DNA from: Eutreptiella sp. 'Long Island Sound 2002'
Taxonomy: Eukaryota > Euglenozoa > Euglenophyceae > Eutreptiales > Eutreptiaceae
DNA: 64,000 nt
Assembly (NCBI GenBank): GCA_964036045.1
Contig: OZ038392.1
Coordinates: forward strand, 37,027,330 to 37,091,329
Direction of reading: 5' to 3'
Position numbers and translations under genes: made by a program
The notes under the pieces: model-generated
The model's input: the letters and a program-made list of their open reading frames with translations, nothing else
Databases searched by the model: none
Told to the model about the DNA's origin: nothing
In this document: positions 12,082 to 22,229 of the stretch, one piece after another
Position numbering within the stretch: position 1 is the first letter of the stretch
Layout of the letters: each line of letters begins with the position of its first letter

Positions 12082-12982
12082 ATATCTCTCGGGGACATTC
12101 ATAACATGCCAACGCGGAGCAAATTCGTGTATTCTCAGGGTTTTCTCCATTTTTCGTCCAGAGCACCAAAATTTCTTTCCGTAGGGGGGGGTATGTGTAT
12201 ACTTTTTGAAATCTGTGAGAACAGGCCATTTCAGAAATGCATGGGTTAGGGGGGGGTAGCTGACGATATTTTTGAGCATCGAGGCCAAACTTTTCGGTGT
12301 TTGCACGATTTTCGACCCCAGGTTGCTGCAAAGTCGGCACGCAAACATGCACTGAACGTTTCACACTTGCTTATTCCGAATCGTCATTTGCGCTGTCTTT
12401 TTCAGGCAGGGCTGGGACCCCATTTGGGCAGACATCACCATGCTTATTGTTAGGAACATATTTTTGGTCCTTGGTGGGGTGAGTCTTTTTATCCCAAAAC
12501 TGGGCTGCAAAAGCGGTGGCCTCAGAAGCGGATAGAATCTGGTGTTCCTCGTGGTCGCATGCAGGTTGCTGTGAACCGGCCGTACGAGGCTTTTTTGCGG
12601 TGCTAGGGGTCTTCAGGCGACTAACCCGCACCCAGGTAGCACCCCCAGAGCGTGCTCTTTTGCGAACCAAAGGTTGTTGCGGTGCATCTGGGGATGCAAC
12701 GGCACGTGGCGTGAACTTGTATCCGGACATGGTGGCTGTCTGTTGACAAAAACAGCCAGCAAGCAACACAGGCACTGTCCAAAAAAGACAAAAATCTCAA
12801 ACATACTGTCAGTACAACATGCAGACCCAGGGTGTTCCGAATAGCCCTTTTCAAGGGCTTTCCGAATATACCCCACATACCCCCCCCTTTGGGACACTCA
12901 GCGGGCACAAACGAGGCAACAATCACGGCGATCCCTGAAAACGCTCCGTGTTGGCATATTCCTGTCCGTCCCCGAGAGATAT
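12082..12982. mobile_element. ATATCTCTC-TIR element, copy 2 (complete)
   Basis: The left end ATATCTCTCGGGGAC, followed by ATGCCAACRCGG, is matched in inverse at the right end (CCGTGTTGGCAT, then GTCCCCGAGAGATAT). The 901-bp body carries one intact minus-strand ORF (12371-12730), a hairpin-like AGCCCTTTTCAAGGGCTTTCC region near 12843-12865, and a GAAATCTG-TTTCAGAAATG-polyG block near its left end. No target-site duplication is certain. No known transposase motif is present, so it is probably non-autonomous or of a type I do not recognise. Confidence 0.75.
12371..12730 (-). CDS. Small basic/acidic protein carried by the TIR element
   Basis: A 119-codon ORF with an ATG at 12730, chosen because MS(G/S)YKFTPRAVASPD is shared with the damaged copy at 125-484. 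Residues 22-50 are basic (KRARSGG, STAKKPRT), 60-78 may be helical (HEEHQILSASEATAFAAQ), 98-110 carry the best-conserved block (GDVCPNGVPALPE), and the C-terminus is acidic (DSANDDSE). Parts recur in damaged copies at 125-484 and 36930-37240. No family is recognised. It could be an element accessory protein or a captured host fragment. The basic-then-acidic layout suggests nucleic-acid or chromatin contact, which is speculation. Confidence 0.45.
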   Translation of the reverse strand: MSGYKFTPRAVASPDAPQQPLVRKRARSGGATWVRVSRLKTPSTAKKPRTAGSQQPACDHEEHQILSASEATAFAAQFWDKKTHPTKDQKYVPNNKHGDVCPNGVPALPEKDSANDDSE

Positions 12983-13092
12983 TGTAAGTCCCAGTGGGCA
13001 GGGACAGGTTGCAGGAGGAGAAGGGGGGCACAAGGGCTCAACTTCTGTGCATTGGTTGGGCTTTGGAGAGGGAATTGTCACAGTGGGGAAAC

Positions 13093-14425
13093 ATATCTCT
13101 CTGGGACATTCATTTCATGCCAACACGAAGCGTTTTCACATTTTTTCAGACTTTTCTCAACTTTTGGTCTAATGCACCAAAATGTCGTCACCTTGGGGGG
13201 GGCATGTGTATGCTTTTCGAAATCTGTGAGAAAACGCCGTTTCAGAAATGTATGGGTTGGGGGGGGATAGGTGACCATATTTTTGAGTACCAAGGCCGAA
13301 CTTTTCAGCGTTTCAGGGTTTTCGGGCCTCAGGGTGCTCCGCTCACGCGTGCCGTGCGGGACACCAACTCACAGGTCTTCCCCTGGGTGCTCCGACATAT
13401 TGTGGAGTTGGAGCAAAGTGAGAGGACGTACAGGGGGGGGAAAAATTTAGTATGGGAAAATTTTTGCCCGGAAAAATTCCGCCGGGGAAAAATTCCGCCA
13501 CAATCGTTAAAAGTGATGGGAAAAATTGCGCCAGAATTGGCCGTACGAAATTTTGACACTGCGCTCACTATTAACTGGCAACTACATGTGGTAGGCAGCC
13601 TGAAGTGCCCTGAAGGATAGAACCCTGACCATCCATCCACGTGACGTTTCTAATTCTGCACTCCCCTCCCCCGATCATACCCCCCCCCCCCAGCACAGGG
13701 TACAAATTTTGAACTTGATGTCCAAAAAAAAGTATGGGAAAAATTCCGCCACAATCGTTAAAAGTGATGGGAAAAATTGCGCCAGAATTGGCCGTACGAA
13801 ATTTTTCCAGACAGGTTTCTTCCCATACTAAGTCCCCCCCCCCCCCCCCGTAAATGGATGCATTTTGACGTGCTGAATCCAAATATTGTGGTCTCATGTC
13901 CCAACTTGACAGCCTGTTTGAGAAATTCTGCCATCTTTGATTTCTTGCACTCTGGTGAGCTTGATGCTGCAAGTTGCACCAGGCATCACCCGGGTGTCCA
14001 AGGTAGTTATTGGTCAAAGACTTCAGCATATTGGGGTCTTGAGGGGACCCATGTTGCACATGTCTTCTACACATCAAATGCAATAAATCCACCCGAATGA
14101 CTTGACCCTTATATGCCCATATGTTGGAGTAAGGGGGGTAGGGGTGCGGTGCAGTCTGTCTGAAACCAGACCACAACAGGCAAAAAAAACCCAACCTAGG
14201 CAAAAAAAACCCAACCTGTGAACGGTAACGGCCAATTTTCGAGAAAATATGGTTCCGGACCCCCCCCTACCCAATACATCTCCGAAAAGCCCTCTTCAAG
14301 GGCTTTCCGAATATACCCCACATACCCCCCCCAACTGGACACTCAAGAGGCACAAATGAGGCAGCAATGGCACCGACACCCTAAAATGCTCCGTGTTGGC
14401 ATAAAACCCGACGTCCCAGAGAGAT
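13093..14425. mobile_element. ATATCTCTC-TIR element, copy 3, with a nested insertion
   Basis: The left end ATATCTCTCTGGGACATTC with ATGCCAACACG pairs with the inverted right end (CCGTGTTGGCAT, then GTCCCAGAGAGATG). The internal left block (GAAATCTGTGAGAAA, TTTCAGAAATG, polyG, GACCATATTTTTGAG) and the right block (AGCCCTCTTCAAGGGC, CCCCACATACCCC) match copies 1 and 2. The small ORF is missing. A second, unrelated TA-flanked element is inserted at 13431-13850, so this copy is older than that insertion. Confidence 0.7.
13431..13850. mobile_element. TA-flanked element nested in copy 3
   Basis: TA (13429-13430) then CAGGGGGGGG and TTTAGTATGGGAA on the left; on the right, inverted CTTAGTATGGGAA and a long C run ending in CG, then TA (13851-13852). 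About 420 bp. Inside, a roughly 60-bp module (CGCCACAATCGTTAAAAGTG through TTGGCCGTACGAAATTTT) is present twice in direct orientation, at about 13495 and 13746. No ORF is supported. It shares end structure with 6473-6801 and 19025-19827. Confidence 0.7.
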
Positions 14426-15950
14426 GTTCCACGTAGATGGGCGTGCAATACTTGTCCCTTTGCTCATAGCTGCACAGGTACAGCCCCTTGGCACCCCATG
14501 CTAGTGCCGCCATGCTTCACTGACGTCTTTCCCACAACTATGCAATTTGGAGGGTGCTCTGTGTTTTGTTTGCATTTGCATGTGTGTGCTATCCATGCCC
14601 CAACCGTTCCCACCCAATTGATCTGGTGGTCCCTTTGGTTCCCTTTAAGAGATGGCCCCGTAAAGAGTACACTCAGGTGGTAGGCTGAGGACTTTCTTGC
14701 TAGTTCTTGCACTGGGGCCAAAGTGCATTTGTACTTTAGAGGGGGGCTAGATCTGCCAAGGCTCCGTCCATGCCATGGGGGGGGGGCATCTGAACAAAAG
14801 GGGGGAGGACTTGTCATATGTTGGTTGTATAGTCTAGCAGATGGCATCATTTGAGCCAACTCTCTGTGTTTCGCCTGAATCATATTGCTGGGAATCTCTT
14901 GCAAATGTTTTTTGCTCGGAGCATTGCCAGGAGGAGACCATTGGTCTGATGCCCCCCACTCACCTGTGTCTGTGGCACGTGATACCTAGAGCTAGCTGAG
15001 CAGAGAAAGAGGACTATCTGGACTGTCCGCCAAAGCACCAACCGGTACCACTGTCACATGGCCATAGCCATAGACATACTGAAATCCTGTTCCGCAAAAA
15101 TCAAGGAGATTTAATTACTAGTCATCAAGTCTGGGCACTCTGTGCTCCTCTCTACGCAATGCCCGGTGCCCATTCCTTGTTTGCGTGTAGTGTTCTCCCA
15201 ACAAGGGTCCATAGCGTATGCAATGCAAACCCTATAGACTTTCAAAATCATGTTGCTACATGCCCTTTCTTTTTTTATCTCCTCACTCCTTTTTTCTGGT
15301 GTTGCTTTGTGCTCTTGTGTGTTCTTGTGCCTTCTACATTGTTTGTGTGCGTGCACTTCCTGTGCTCAAGGAAGGGATGACCACTTGGATTAATGGCATT
15401 GACGCCTGGTGGCCCTGGTGCAGTTTTTTTTATTTTTGGGCGTTTTCACGGGGCCACAATGGGTCAGGTTTGCTTCACCGCAATTAGCTCCAACCGCGCC
15501 TGTTCGGTGTAACAGATCATTGTTCTCTGTGCTTGCTGTCCGAGTGTTCAATGGCTGGGGTTGAGGGCCAAGGTCCCTTCCTCCCTGCGGCACTGCACCA
15601 GGTCAGCTGTCGCCTGTTGGGCTGTAGGTTGGCAAACATGCAGCCAGGCTCACGCCCGTACGCTAGCCGTGTTCCTATAGGATCAGGGGCATACATGCTG
15701 GTCAGGGGTCACCAATGGGCGGGCACTTGCTGCTGCTGGCCCCATTCGGCCATGCCCTCCCCTTGTTTGCTGTTGTTGGACCTTGGGCCTAAAGGCCTAG
15801 TGGGTTCAGGATAACATACAGTGTTCCCAGGCACATACATGTGTGTGTTTGGGTGTGTTAGGCTCAGGTCGATGTTGTGTGGACGGGAGAGAGAGAATCA
15901 GTGAGGGGGGGGTACCACTTGCCGTTCACTAGGGTGGGGCATATTCCATC
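14426..15950. other. Intergenic; no gene recognised
   Basis: Frames in this stretch are short or lack any recognisable domain. The only visible features are pyrimidine-rich patches near 15260-15330 and unremarkable unique sequence. Nothing further can be supported. Confidence 0.4.
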
Positions 15951-16305
15951 TGTGGCGGCCGCTGTCCGAGCGGCGGCGCACTCGGCGCCAGTCCTGGTGG
16001 CGCCGGTTCGAGTCCCGTTGCCGCCCATCGTTGGGTGGGACCTCCCATCGATCCGTTCGAGTACCGGTGGCGACGCGCGCTACTACAGGTGTGTGGTGCC
16101 ACAATGCGTTTTCTTTTTGGGGCGGGGGTGTTCTTAGGTGCAAAAATAGACGAGACCTCCACCCGATCCGCCGGTACCGGCGGTGGCGCGGGCTGTTGTA
16201 GGGGTGGGTGGTTCCAACGATGCCCACTAGAGAGCTCTACGTGCAGGGGACCCAGGAGCCGCAACCCCCGGGTATCGAACCCCCGCACTGGACAACGGAA
16301 GACTA
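15950..16305. repeat. tRNA-like and GC-rich repeat cluster
   Basis: Plus strand 15957-16030: TGTCCGAGCGG resembles an A-box, GGTTCGAGTCCC is a good B-box, and GGCGGC/GCCGCC can pair as an acceptor stem, but the spacing is off by two bases. Minus strand about 16225-16300: GGGGGTTCGATACCC is another B-box, with TAGCGAGAGCGGTAG upstream. Between them, 16056-16110 and 16167-16215 are degenerate direct copies. This is best read as tRNA-derived SINE-like debris next to the 3-prime side of the retrotransposon; a functional tRNA is unlikely. Confidence 0.35.
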
Positions 16306-16959
16306 CCGCTCTCGCTATTGGGCTGTCTATGTCTCTTACCAGTTTCCTAGCTCTGCCACTTGGTGGGGGGTGTTCCCGGGGCAGGGTTGTACTTGCAGCC
16401 TAGGTGAGTCCCGTAGGCGTGTGCGTTTGGGTGTGTTAGAATAGGGGAGACACCTTGATCGGCGTGACACACCGAGAGCCTTCAGTGCTGCAGGTCGATG
16501 CTGTGTCCGTGGATAGTGAGAGTGTGTCAGGGGAGAGAAATTCAATCCATGTAGGCGACCTCGTTGGAGGGGAGTGGGGAGCTGGTGCCCGAGATTGGGC
16601 CCGAGATCGCCAGTGGGAGGGTGGGGTGGAGCGGCCTGTGGACGGACACGGCGCCCTTGAAGGGGAGGTGCAAACTTCGATGTCCACCAAACCACCGCGT
16701 GGCCCATGGACTTGGGGCGTGACATATGCTGCGTGGCGATAGCTGTGTTTGGGCTGTAGAATGGTCGCTGGCCCTGGGGGGGGGGGGGGGTGGAGCAGGG
16801 GTTGTTCCCTCCTCCCCTCCCTTTCTTCGTTGCCGTGCGGGGAGGGGTGTGCCGTGGTCCCCACCCTCCATCGCTATCCACATAACTGGGGCTTCAAGGT
16901 CGGACTCCGGTTCCGATTCCGACTCGTCCAGTGATTCCCCGCCCGCCAGTGACACCGTG

Positions 16960-18604
16960 ACTTGCCCTTTCAGCGGGGGGGAGCGCCGGCGTCCTATGTC
17001 AGCCAGCCGGTCCGCGTGCGTGTTACCATCCACGCCTATGTGCGAGGGGACGTGCAGTCACTAAATGGCTGTCCCTTGTGACTTAGTTTCATGCAGCAGT
17101 TGGGTCTAGAGGTCCACGTGCCCCACGGGCCCTGCCGATCCTTGCCAGTCATGGCGACGCCATTTCTAACAAAGAGTCAGAACAAATCAGTGTCTATTTG
17201 GACTTATTCCTGTGTTGGACCGCATGCAGTGCCGCCCTGAGCTTACCTCGGTTGTTCGTTTGCCGTTCCTCAAGGGGGATATGCTTTGCGGTGTCCCGTG
17301 CGTCTCCGAAGCTCACCCCATAGCCCCCCACCCGACCCACCGTGGGATGGTCCTCGGATGACCCGTCCGTATATATGATTTCCCATCCTGCCTGCCTGTA
17401 CTTGTCCACCAGCACCTTGTGTGACTCTGCCATCTGTGCGGCATAACTGGTCCTTTTTCCGTTTTTTTGCGTCGTGGCCGGTGGAGCTTGGGGGGGGGGG
17501 TTGCCCACTTGTTGTACCCGCGGGTGCTGGAGATATCCTGTTTCCTTGAGTTGTTTGGCTGTAGGAGCTGTGTTTCGTCAGCTGGGAGGGTGGGTTGTGG
17601 GTGACTGGACCATCTCTGAAGTACTTGGAGCCACATGGAGAGAAATAGATCCCGGGAGGGGGGGGGGGGGGGGACTTGAATTTGACCAAATTGCGCAGGC
17701 CCCATGAGGCTCTGACCGCAGCCAGTAAACAAGACCCAAGGGGGTTTGGAGAGAGAGGGTCGGTTGCTCAACCAGGAGCTCTGTGGGGTCCGTTTCGTGG
17801 GTATCCCCTAGTATGGCGGGGCCCATACATTGCACGGCGATGTGAAATGCCGCCGCCAAAAAGCGACAAGAAGTCGGCGCATGAGGTATGGTCTCCACCT
17901 GCCCGTCCAGTGGACATTGGGTGGCATGGGGGAGCCAATTTTTTCGCCCTACCGGCAGCTTCCTCCACAACGTCGTCTGTATGAACGTGAGATCGCCCTT
18001 GTGGCAGTCGCAACTGGTGGAATGCTTCCTAGGTTTCCGGTGTTTGCTGAGGGGGGGGGGGGGGTTATGGGACATGAGATACCGGAGCATGACTCTGTTG
18101 TTCCATTGGGTCCAAAACATCGGCCGCGTCTCTCGGGGGGGGGGGGGCATTCGACGGTTCCCAGGGGGTTGCCATGCGAGTTTGATAGACTGGTACCCAT
18201 GTGGGGGGGAGAGTGGCCCGCATTTGCTCTGTGAGCTGCTCCAATTTAAGGCGGGGGCAAAAGTAGGTATAGCCGTTTGTGTCCTTGAACAATGCAGAAT
18301 GCCATGGTGATAGGGAGCCAGCCTAATGCTCTGTGGGGGGCAGTACAGGGGCTTGTTTGCGCAGTAAAGAATACGCTTTGCAGCCGGTGCCAAGAAAGGG
18401 GTAACTGGCCCAGGGAACTGGTCTGAGCTGGAGCAAGGGGAGGTTGGCTGCATCCAGTGGGATTCCGTACCCCTCTGCCCATTGATGCAGATGTGCAACC
18501 GCAATGGTCGCAGGTGGGGAGGGGTTTTGGCACATGGCCTTCCCATCTGTACTTGTGCCAAAGATGGCTGAAATGATTCAACACTTTTTGACCACAGGCC
18601 AAAT
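16960..18604 (-). pseudogene. Retrotransposon ORF2, C-terminal part: zinc-binding segment and RNase H
   Basis: It starts just across the left inversion breakpoint (SAIFGTSTDGKAMCQNPSP, in part frame-shifted) and continues with HQWAEGYGIPLDAANLPLL. It then shows a Cys/His segment (KLPVGRKNW, CPLDGQVETIPHAPTSC) and RNase H motifs EIIYTDGSS, QTNNRGKLRAALHAV and VPSHIGVDGNTHADRLAD. The usual catalytic Glu in NNRxEL is Lys here. Three in-frame stops (TAG, TAG, TGA) lie near 17046-17098, and at least two stand where Trp would fit, so the domain is dead. Extra frame changes fall at C-runs near 17490, 17658, 18051 and 18137. Confidence 0.75.
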
Positions 18605-19024
18605 CTCTAAGGCCAAATCTCTAAACGCTGGGCCTTGGCAATCCTCTCCCCCATACCCAAAGAAAAAGGTTCGATATCCGTAGACGAACTGCGCCCCCTC
18701 TGCCTGCGGAATGTGCTGTTTACATGGGTCTCCATGGTTCTCTATTCAATGCTTAAAGATCTCATCCATTTCCTTACCCCCTCCGAACAAAAAGGGTTTA
18801 TGAAAAACAGATTCATATTTGAACACATTTGGGAGGCCCGGGGAGCCTGGGATGGTATGGAGGAAGGTGTTTTCGTGTCCATTGACTTCTCCAAGGCTTT
18901 CGATTCCGTGCATCACAATTATATCAAAGCTTTCTTCCTTTACATCGGCCTACCGGTCCCACTGATTGCCCTCATCCTCTCAATGCTCACGCCGCCTTTC
19001 ATTTTTGGGGTTGGAAAGGGGGTA

Positions 19025-19827
19025 CAGGGGAGGGGGGATTTCGCCAGGGGATAATTTCGCGGGGAAAATTTCGGCGTTAAGAAAGGTGGCGAAATTTTCC
19101 CGTGGCAAAATTTTGGCGTAACAGTTCCATCCTTCACCACAGCTACAGGCATTGTGTTTCATGAGCAGGGCCAGGCGCGATTACGAACGCGCCTGTGCCT
19201 GTTGATGCCTTGAAAAAGAAGCCTGCATCTTCTGCACCAATTACTGGATCGTCTGCATCAGATTTCATGAAGCTGCGCAAGAAACGGTTGGCTCGGGCGC
19301 GTTCGTAGGCGCGCCTAGCTCCTCTTGGAAAACACAATTCAGGGACCATGTTGTGGCAACCTGTTGCAATTTTGGAGGCGCATTTGTAGGTGCGCCTGGC
19401 TCCTCTTGGAAAACACAATTCTGGGACCATGTTGTGCCACCCTGTTGCAGTTTTGGACCCTCTGTGTAGTGCATGTGTTGTTGTTTTGTGACCATTGGAG
19501 ACTGCTTCAAGCAGGGTTTGTTTGTGCATGAAAAACCAATCTCATCGGATTCACAAGTGCTGGACAGATGAAAAACATTGCGTCATTGGGATTTGAACCA
19601 ACGCCTGTGCAATCAGAATCAAGTGCACGCAATAATGACCACATCTGACATCTATGTCCTCAAGGGGTATATACAGACCGAGAGATAAATTCTTTTTTCG
19701 AAAATTGAGAGACATTTTGCGAGACACATGCTTGCTAGGGGCTTTGGGGATTTCAAGGGTGGCGAAATTTTCCCCTGGCGAAATTATCCCCTACAAAATT
19801 GTCCCCGGGCGAAACCCCCCCCCCCTG
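19025..19827. mobile_element. 803-bp TA-flanked element inside the RT
   Basis: TA (19023-19024) then CAGGGGAGGGGGGATTTCGC and AATTTCGCGGGGAAAATTTC on the left; reverse-complemented right end CAGGGGGGGGGGGGTTTCGC with GGGGATAATTTCGCC, next to TA (19828-19829). Deleting the element and one TA restores the RT frame, which fixes the borders and the target duplication. Inside are an 81-bp tandem repeat and, on the minus strand near 19580-19650, a tRNA-like patch with a consensus B-box (GGTTCAAATCC). There is no transposase; it is non-autonomous. Confidence 0.85.
19298..19459. repeat. 81-bp tandem repeat, two units
   Basis: CTCCTCTTGGAAAACACAAT and the following GGGACCATGTTGTG recur 81 bp apart (19320 and 19401). 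Each unit begins with a GCGC...GTAGGYGCGCCT motif, which also occurs in inverse near 19166-19198 (AGGCGCGATTACGAACGCGC). Confidence 0.75.
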
Positions 19828-20489
19828 TAGTTCCAGCGGTACAGCTACACCCCAAGTCATGGGTGCAGCAAGGGGACCCACTGTCCCCGGCGCTTGTTGC
19901 AATGGTTTGTTCAGTACTAATACCGATGCTCCATCATCTCAGCCCGCACATCCACGCCCTCTTTTACGCCAATGATCTTCTGCTGTATATACCCCTCCCC
20001 CTGGGGCTGGTCTGCCCCATCGTCACACGAATATTCGAAATCTTGCGCATCTATGCCGAATACGTGGGGCTTCGCCTCAACCACAAAAAGTCAGACTTCC
20101 TTTTCAAAGGTTATTGGTCGGAAAGACACAAACAACTACTGAGGCGCACTGGGGTAGACATAAAGACGAGGGTCAGGTACCTGGGGGTCCTGTTTGGAGA
20201 GGTCTCCCCAGAACAAGCGTATGCCCCACTTGTTTCCAGGGCACAGACCAGAGCCTCATATGCGGCCAGCCTATGCCTCACTCTGCAAAGCGCATCGCCC
20301 TACTGCAGGAGTGGATCTTACCCCTACTGCTCTACCCCGCCCGGTCATACTTCCCGATAGAGGAAGTCCGTTCCAAGCTAGCTGGTATCTACAGGACAGC
20401 CCTACGGGTCAGCAGCTGTGGGCTTACACTACCCATTCTAGCACAACCACCCCGGGAGGGGGGCTACCATCTCCCACAACCGCGCGCAT

Positions 20490-22156
20490 ACTTACTTTGG
20501 CAGCATGCCTTCCAGCCGGGATGCCATCCAGTCCCGGTGAAGAGCCTCTTTTCTAGTTTTTCTAGTGCCGTGAGCACTAGTGTTTCTGAGAGGGGTTGCT
20601 GGAGGAGTTTGGCTGCTCCCTTGAAGGTAGGCTTGAGAGGGAGGGAATCCATAAAGTGTAGACACTCGCCAACTGTTTTTTGGCCCGGGGCCATCACCTT
20701 AGACCAGTATTCCTTGAGTGTGCTTGCAATACTCGTTGGTTCCGTGAGTCGGGTACCCGCCTGGTTCCTTAGTGTTGTGAGTTTGCGTCTGTGTTGTAGC
20801 TCTCTCACCGGGCGGGCAATTTCTGCCTTTCATTGTTGTTTGGTCTGTGGCTCCGGCTCCTCTTGTAGTGTAGTTTGCAGGTTGTCCATGACTCACTCTG
20901 TCGCTTTCCTCTGTGTTTCGTGCTCTACCAGCGCTAACAGCATGTTGTATGCCTGTTCCGGCCCTGCTGGTGTGAGACCCTGGTCCTTAAGGAAGGAGGT
21001 CGCTTCTGGGGTGATGTGTCTTGTGGAGCAGTGGTGTAGCAGCGATACTGCTTGGGTGAATCCTGTCGCACGCAGCTGCCGCTCATAGGTGATGGCTGTT
21101 TTGGAAATGGTGCATACAGCCTGTTCCCACCGGTCCTCTTGTTCCCCGACGATTGTCCGGAGCTGCATGTCCAATGCATTTACCGCCGCATCGTCCTTTA
21201 AGAAACAGGTGGGGATTCTTTTGCGCGGTTGCATGTCCAGGCGGAGGAGGGGGGGAGAGTGTGACCACTACTGCCCTATAGTCACTGTCTGAGGCCTTGC
21301 ACGTGTAACATCTCGTGATGGAATTGCATGTGTGCTGAGAAACATGCACTTTATCAATTCTTCGGCGATGTGGTGTCGGGTTTGGCTGGTTGTCGATCCA
21401 CTCAGTGTGGAATCCCAAGGTCCAGGCTTTGGCCCTTTGTGTGTCGTGTGGATCCGGCGAGTGCGTGTGTGTGATATTCCAAGCATCGCGCAGATAGAGC
21501 TCTGCCAGGCCACGCACCTTTGTTGTGCGTGCACTTGCTGAGGGGGGGAGGTCATCATGTACCGAAATAACCTCAAAATCCACTCCCGGTGTGATGACCG
21601 AGTTGTGATCCGCTAAGAGGATAACATGCTCGGAAAAAGGGAAGTGCGAGGGGAGTTCAGTAACCTGTTCCCACTGCTGCTGGCGCAGGGAACCTTTATC
21701 ACTGAAATGTGCAGCACAAAAGGTGATGGGCAGTCCTTCTGGGCTAGCGAGATTAACCACCAGGATTCTCAGGGAAACAGATATAGAATTTGTGTGTGTC
21801 CATTGTTTCTTCCAAAAGAGGGCGACACCGCCTCTGGCCCTTGGGGGGCAAACTTGTGCAATGAAGTCATATCGTGACTGGTCAGCAAGGTGTCGCAGTC
21901 GGGCTTTGATAGACTCCAGGCCTGCAGAACCTTCAGCTAAGTGCGGTTCCTGCAGGGCAAAAACTTGCATGTTTAGTTTGTTGAATTTTTTGAAAATGAG
22001 TTGTATGCGTGGCACCGTGTGGGAGCCATCTTCATGTTCCGTGAGCGCCCCATTCGCGTTCACTGTGGCTACAGTGATGTCGGCAGTGTGTGTTGTGTAA
22101 GAATGAGGCTGCATTGTCTCTGTCATCTCGGGACCGTTTTCCGCGTAGACTGTCAA
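20490..22156 (-). pseudogene. Retrotransposon ORF2, N-terminal part: endonuclease and linker
   Basis: From the ATG at 22156, residues about 28-300 form an exonuclease-endonuclease-phosphatase domain: FALQEPHLAE (catalytic Glu), RGGVALFW, LLADHNSV (in place of GDFN), RIDKVHVS and SDSDYRAVVV. The last motif is normally SDH; here Tyr replaces the catalytic His. The frame shifts at the G-run near 21248 and goes on as CFLKDDAAVNALD, then as a second linker piece (LKEYWSKVM). One base shift later it reads SPGLDGIPAG (about 20500-20545), the usual entry to the RT. It then stops abruptly at the inversion breakpoint. Confidence 0.75.
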
Positions 22157-22229
22157 TGTCTAAAGCCATCATCTGTGCTATGTCTATCGAGGATTGTGAG
22201 GAATGTTGAGTTGACTGTGAGAGTAGACC

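Larger units (their letters stand above)
18612..20489 (+). pseudogene. Retrotransposon reverse transcriptase segment, inverted
   Basis: The plus-strand frame opens with RWALAILSPIPKEKG (about 18626) and shows RT motif A (FVSIDFSKAFDSV), a break by the 803-bp insertion (19025-19827), then motif B (QQGDPLSP), motif C (FYANDLLLY), the thumb region (LLQEWILPLLLYPARS) and EGGYHLPQPRAYLLWQ near 20480. Motif C normally reads (Y/F)ADD; here the first Asp is Asn, so catalysis would be lost. Removing the insertion and one TA joins GVGKGV to VPAVQL in frame. One further frame change lies near 20290. The flanking minus-strand pieces continue this protein on the other strand. Confidence 0.85.

Noticed and set aside
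11509-12249. 246-codon plus-strand frame
   Set aside because: It runs through a G-run and into the TIR of the 12082-12982 element; no domain or conserved segment.
15957-16030. Functional tRNA gene on the plus strand
   Set aside because: Acceptor pairing exists, but two extra bases precede the D arm and the T stem has mismatches.
17578-18561. 327-codon minus-strand frame as a single protein
   Set aside because: LINE-like segments switch between frames at C-runs within it; only part of the frame matches the expected ORF2 order.
19580-19650. Functional tRNA gene on the minus strand
   Set aside because: The B-box is good, but acceptor and anticodon stems do not form; kept only as a tRNA-like patch within the element.
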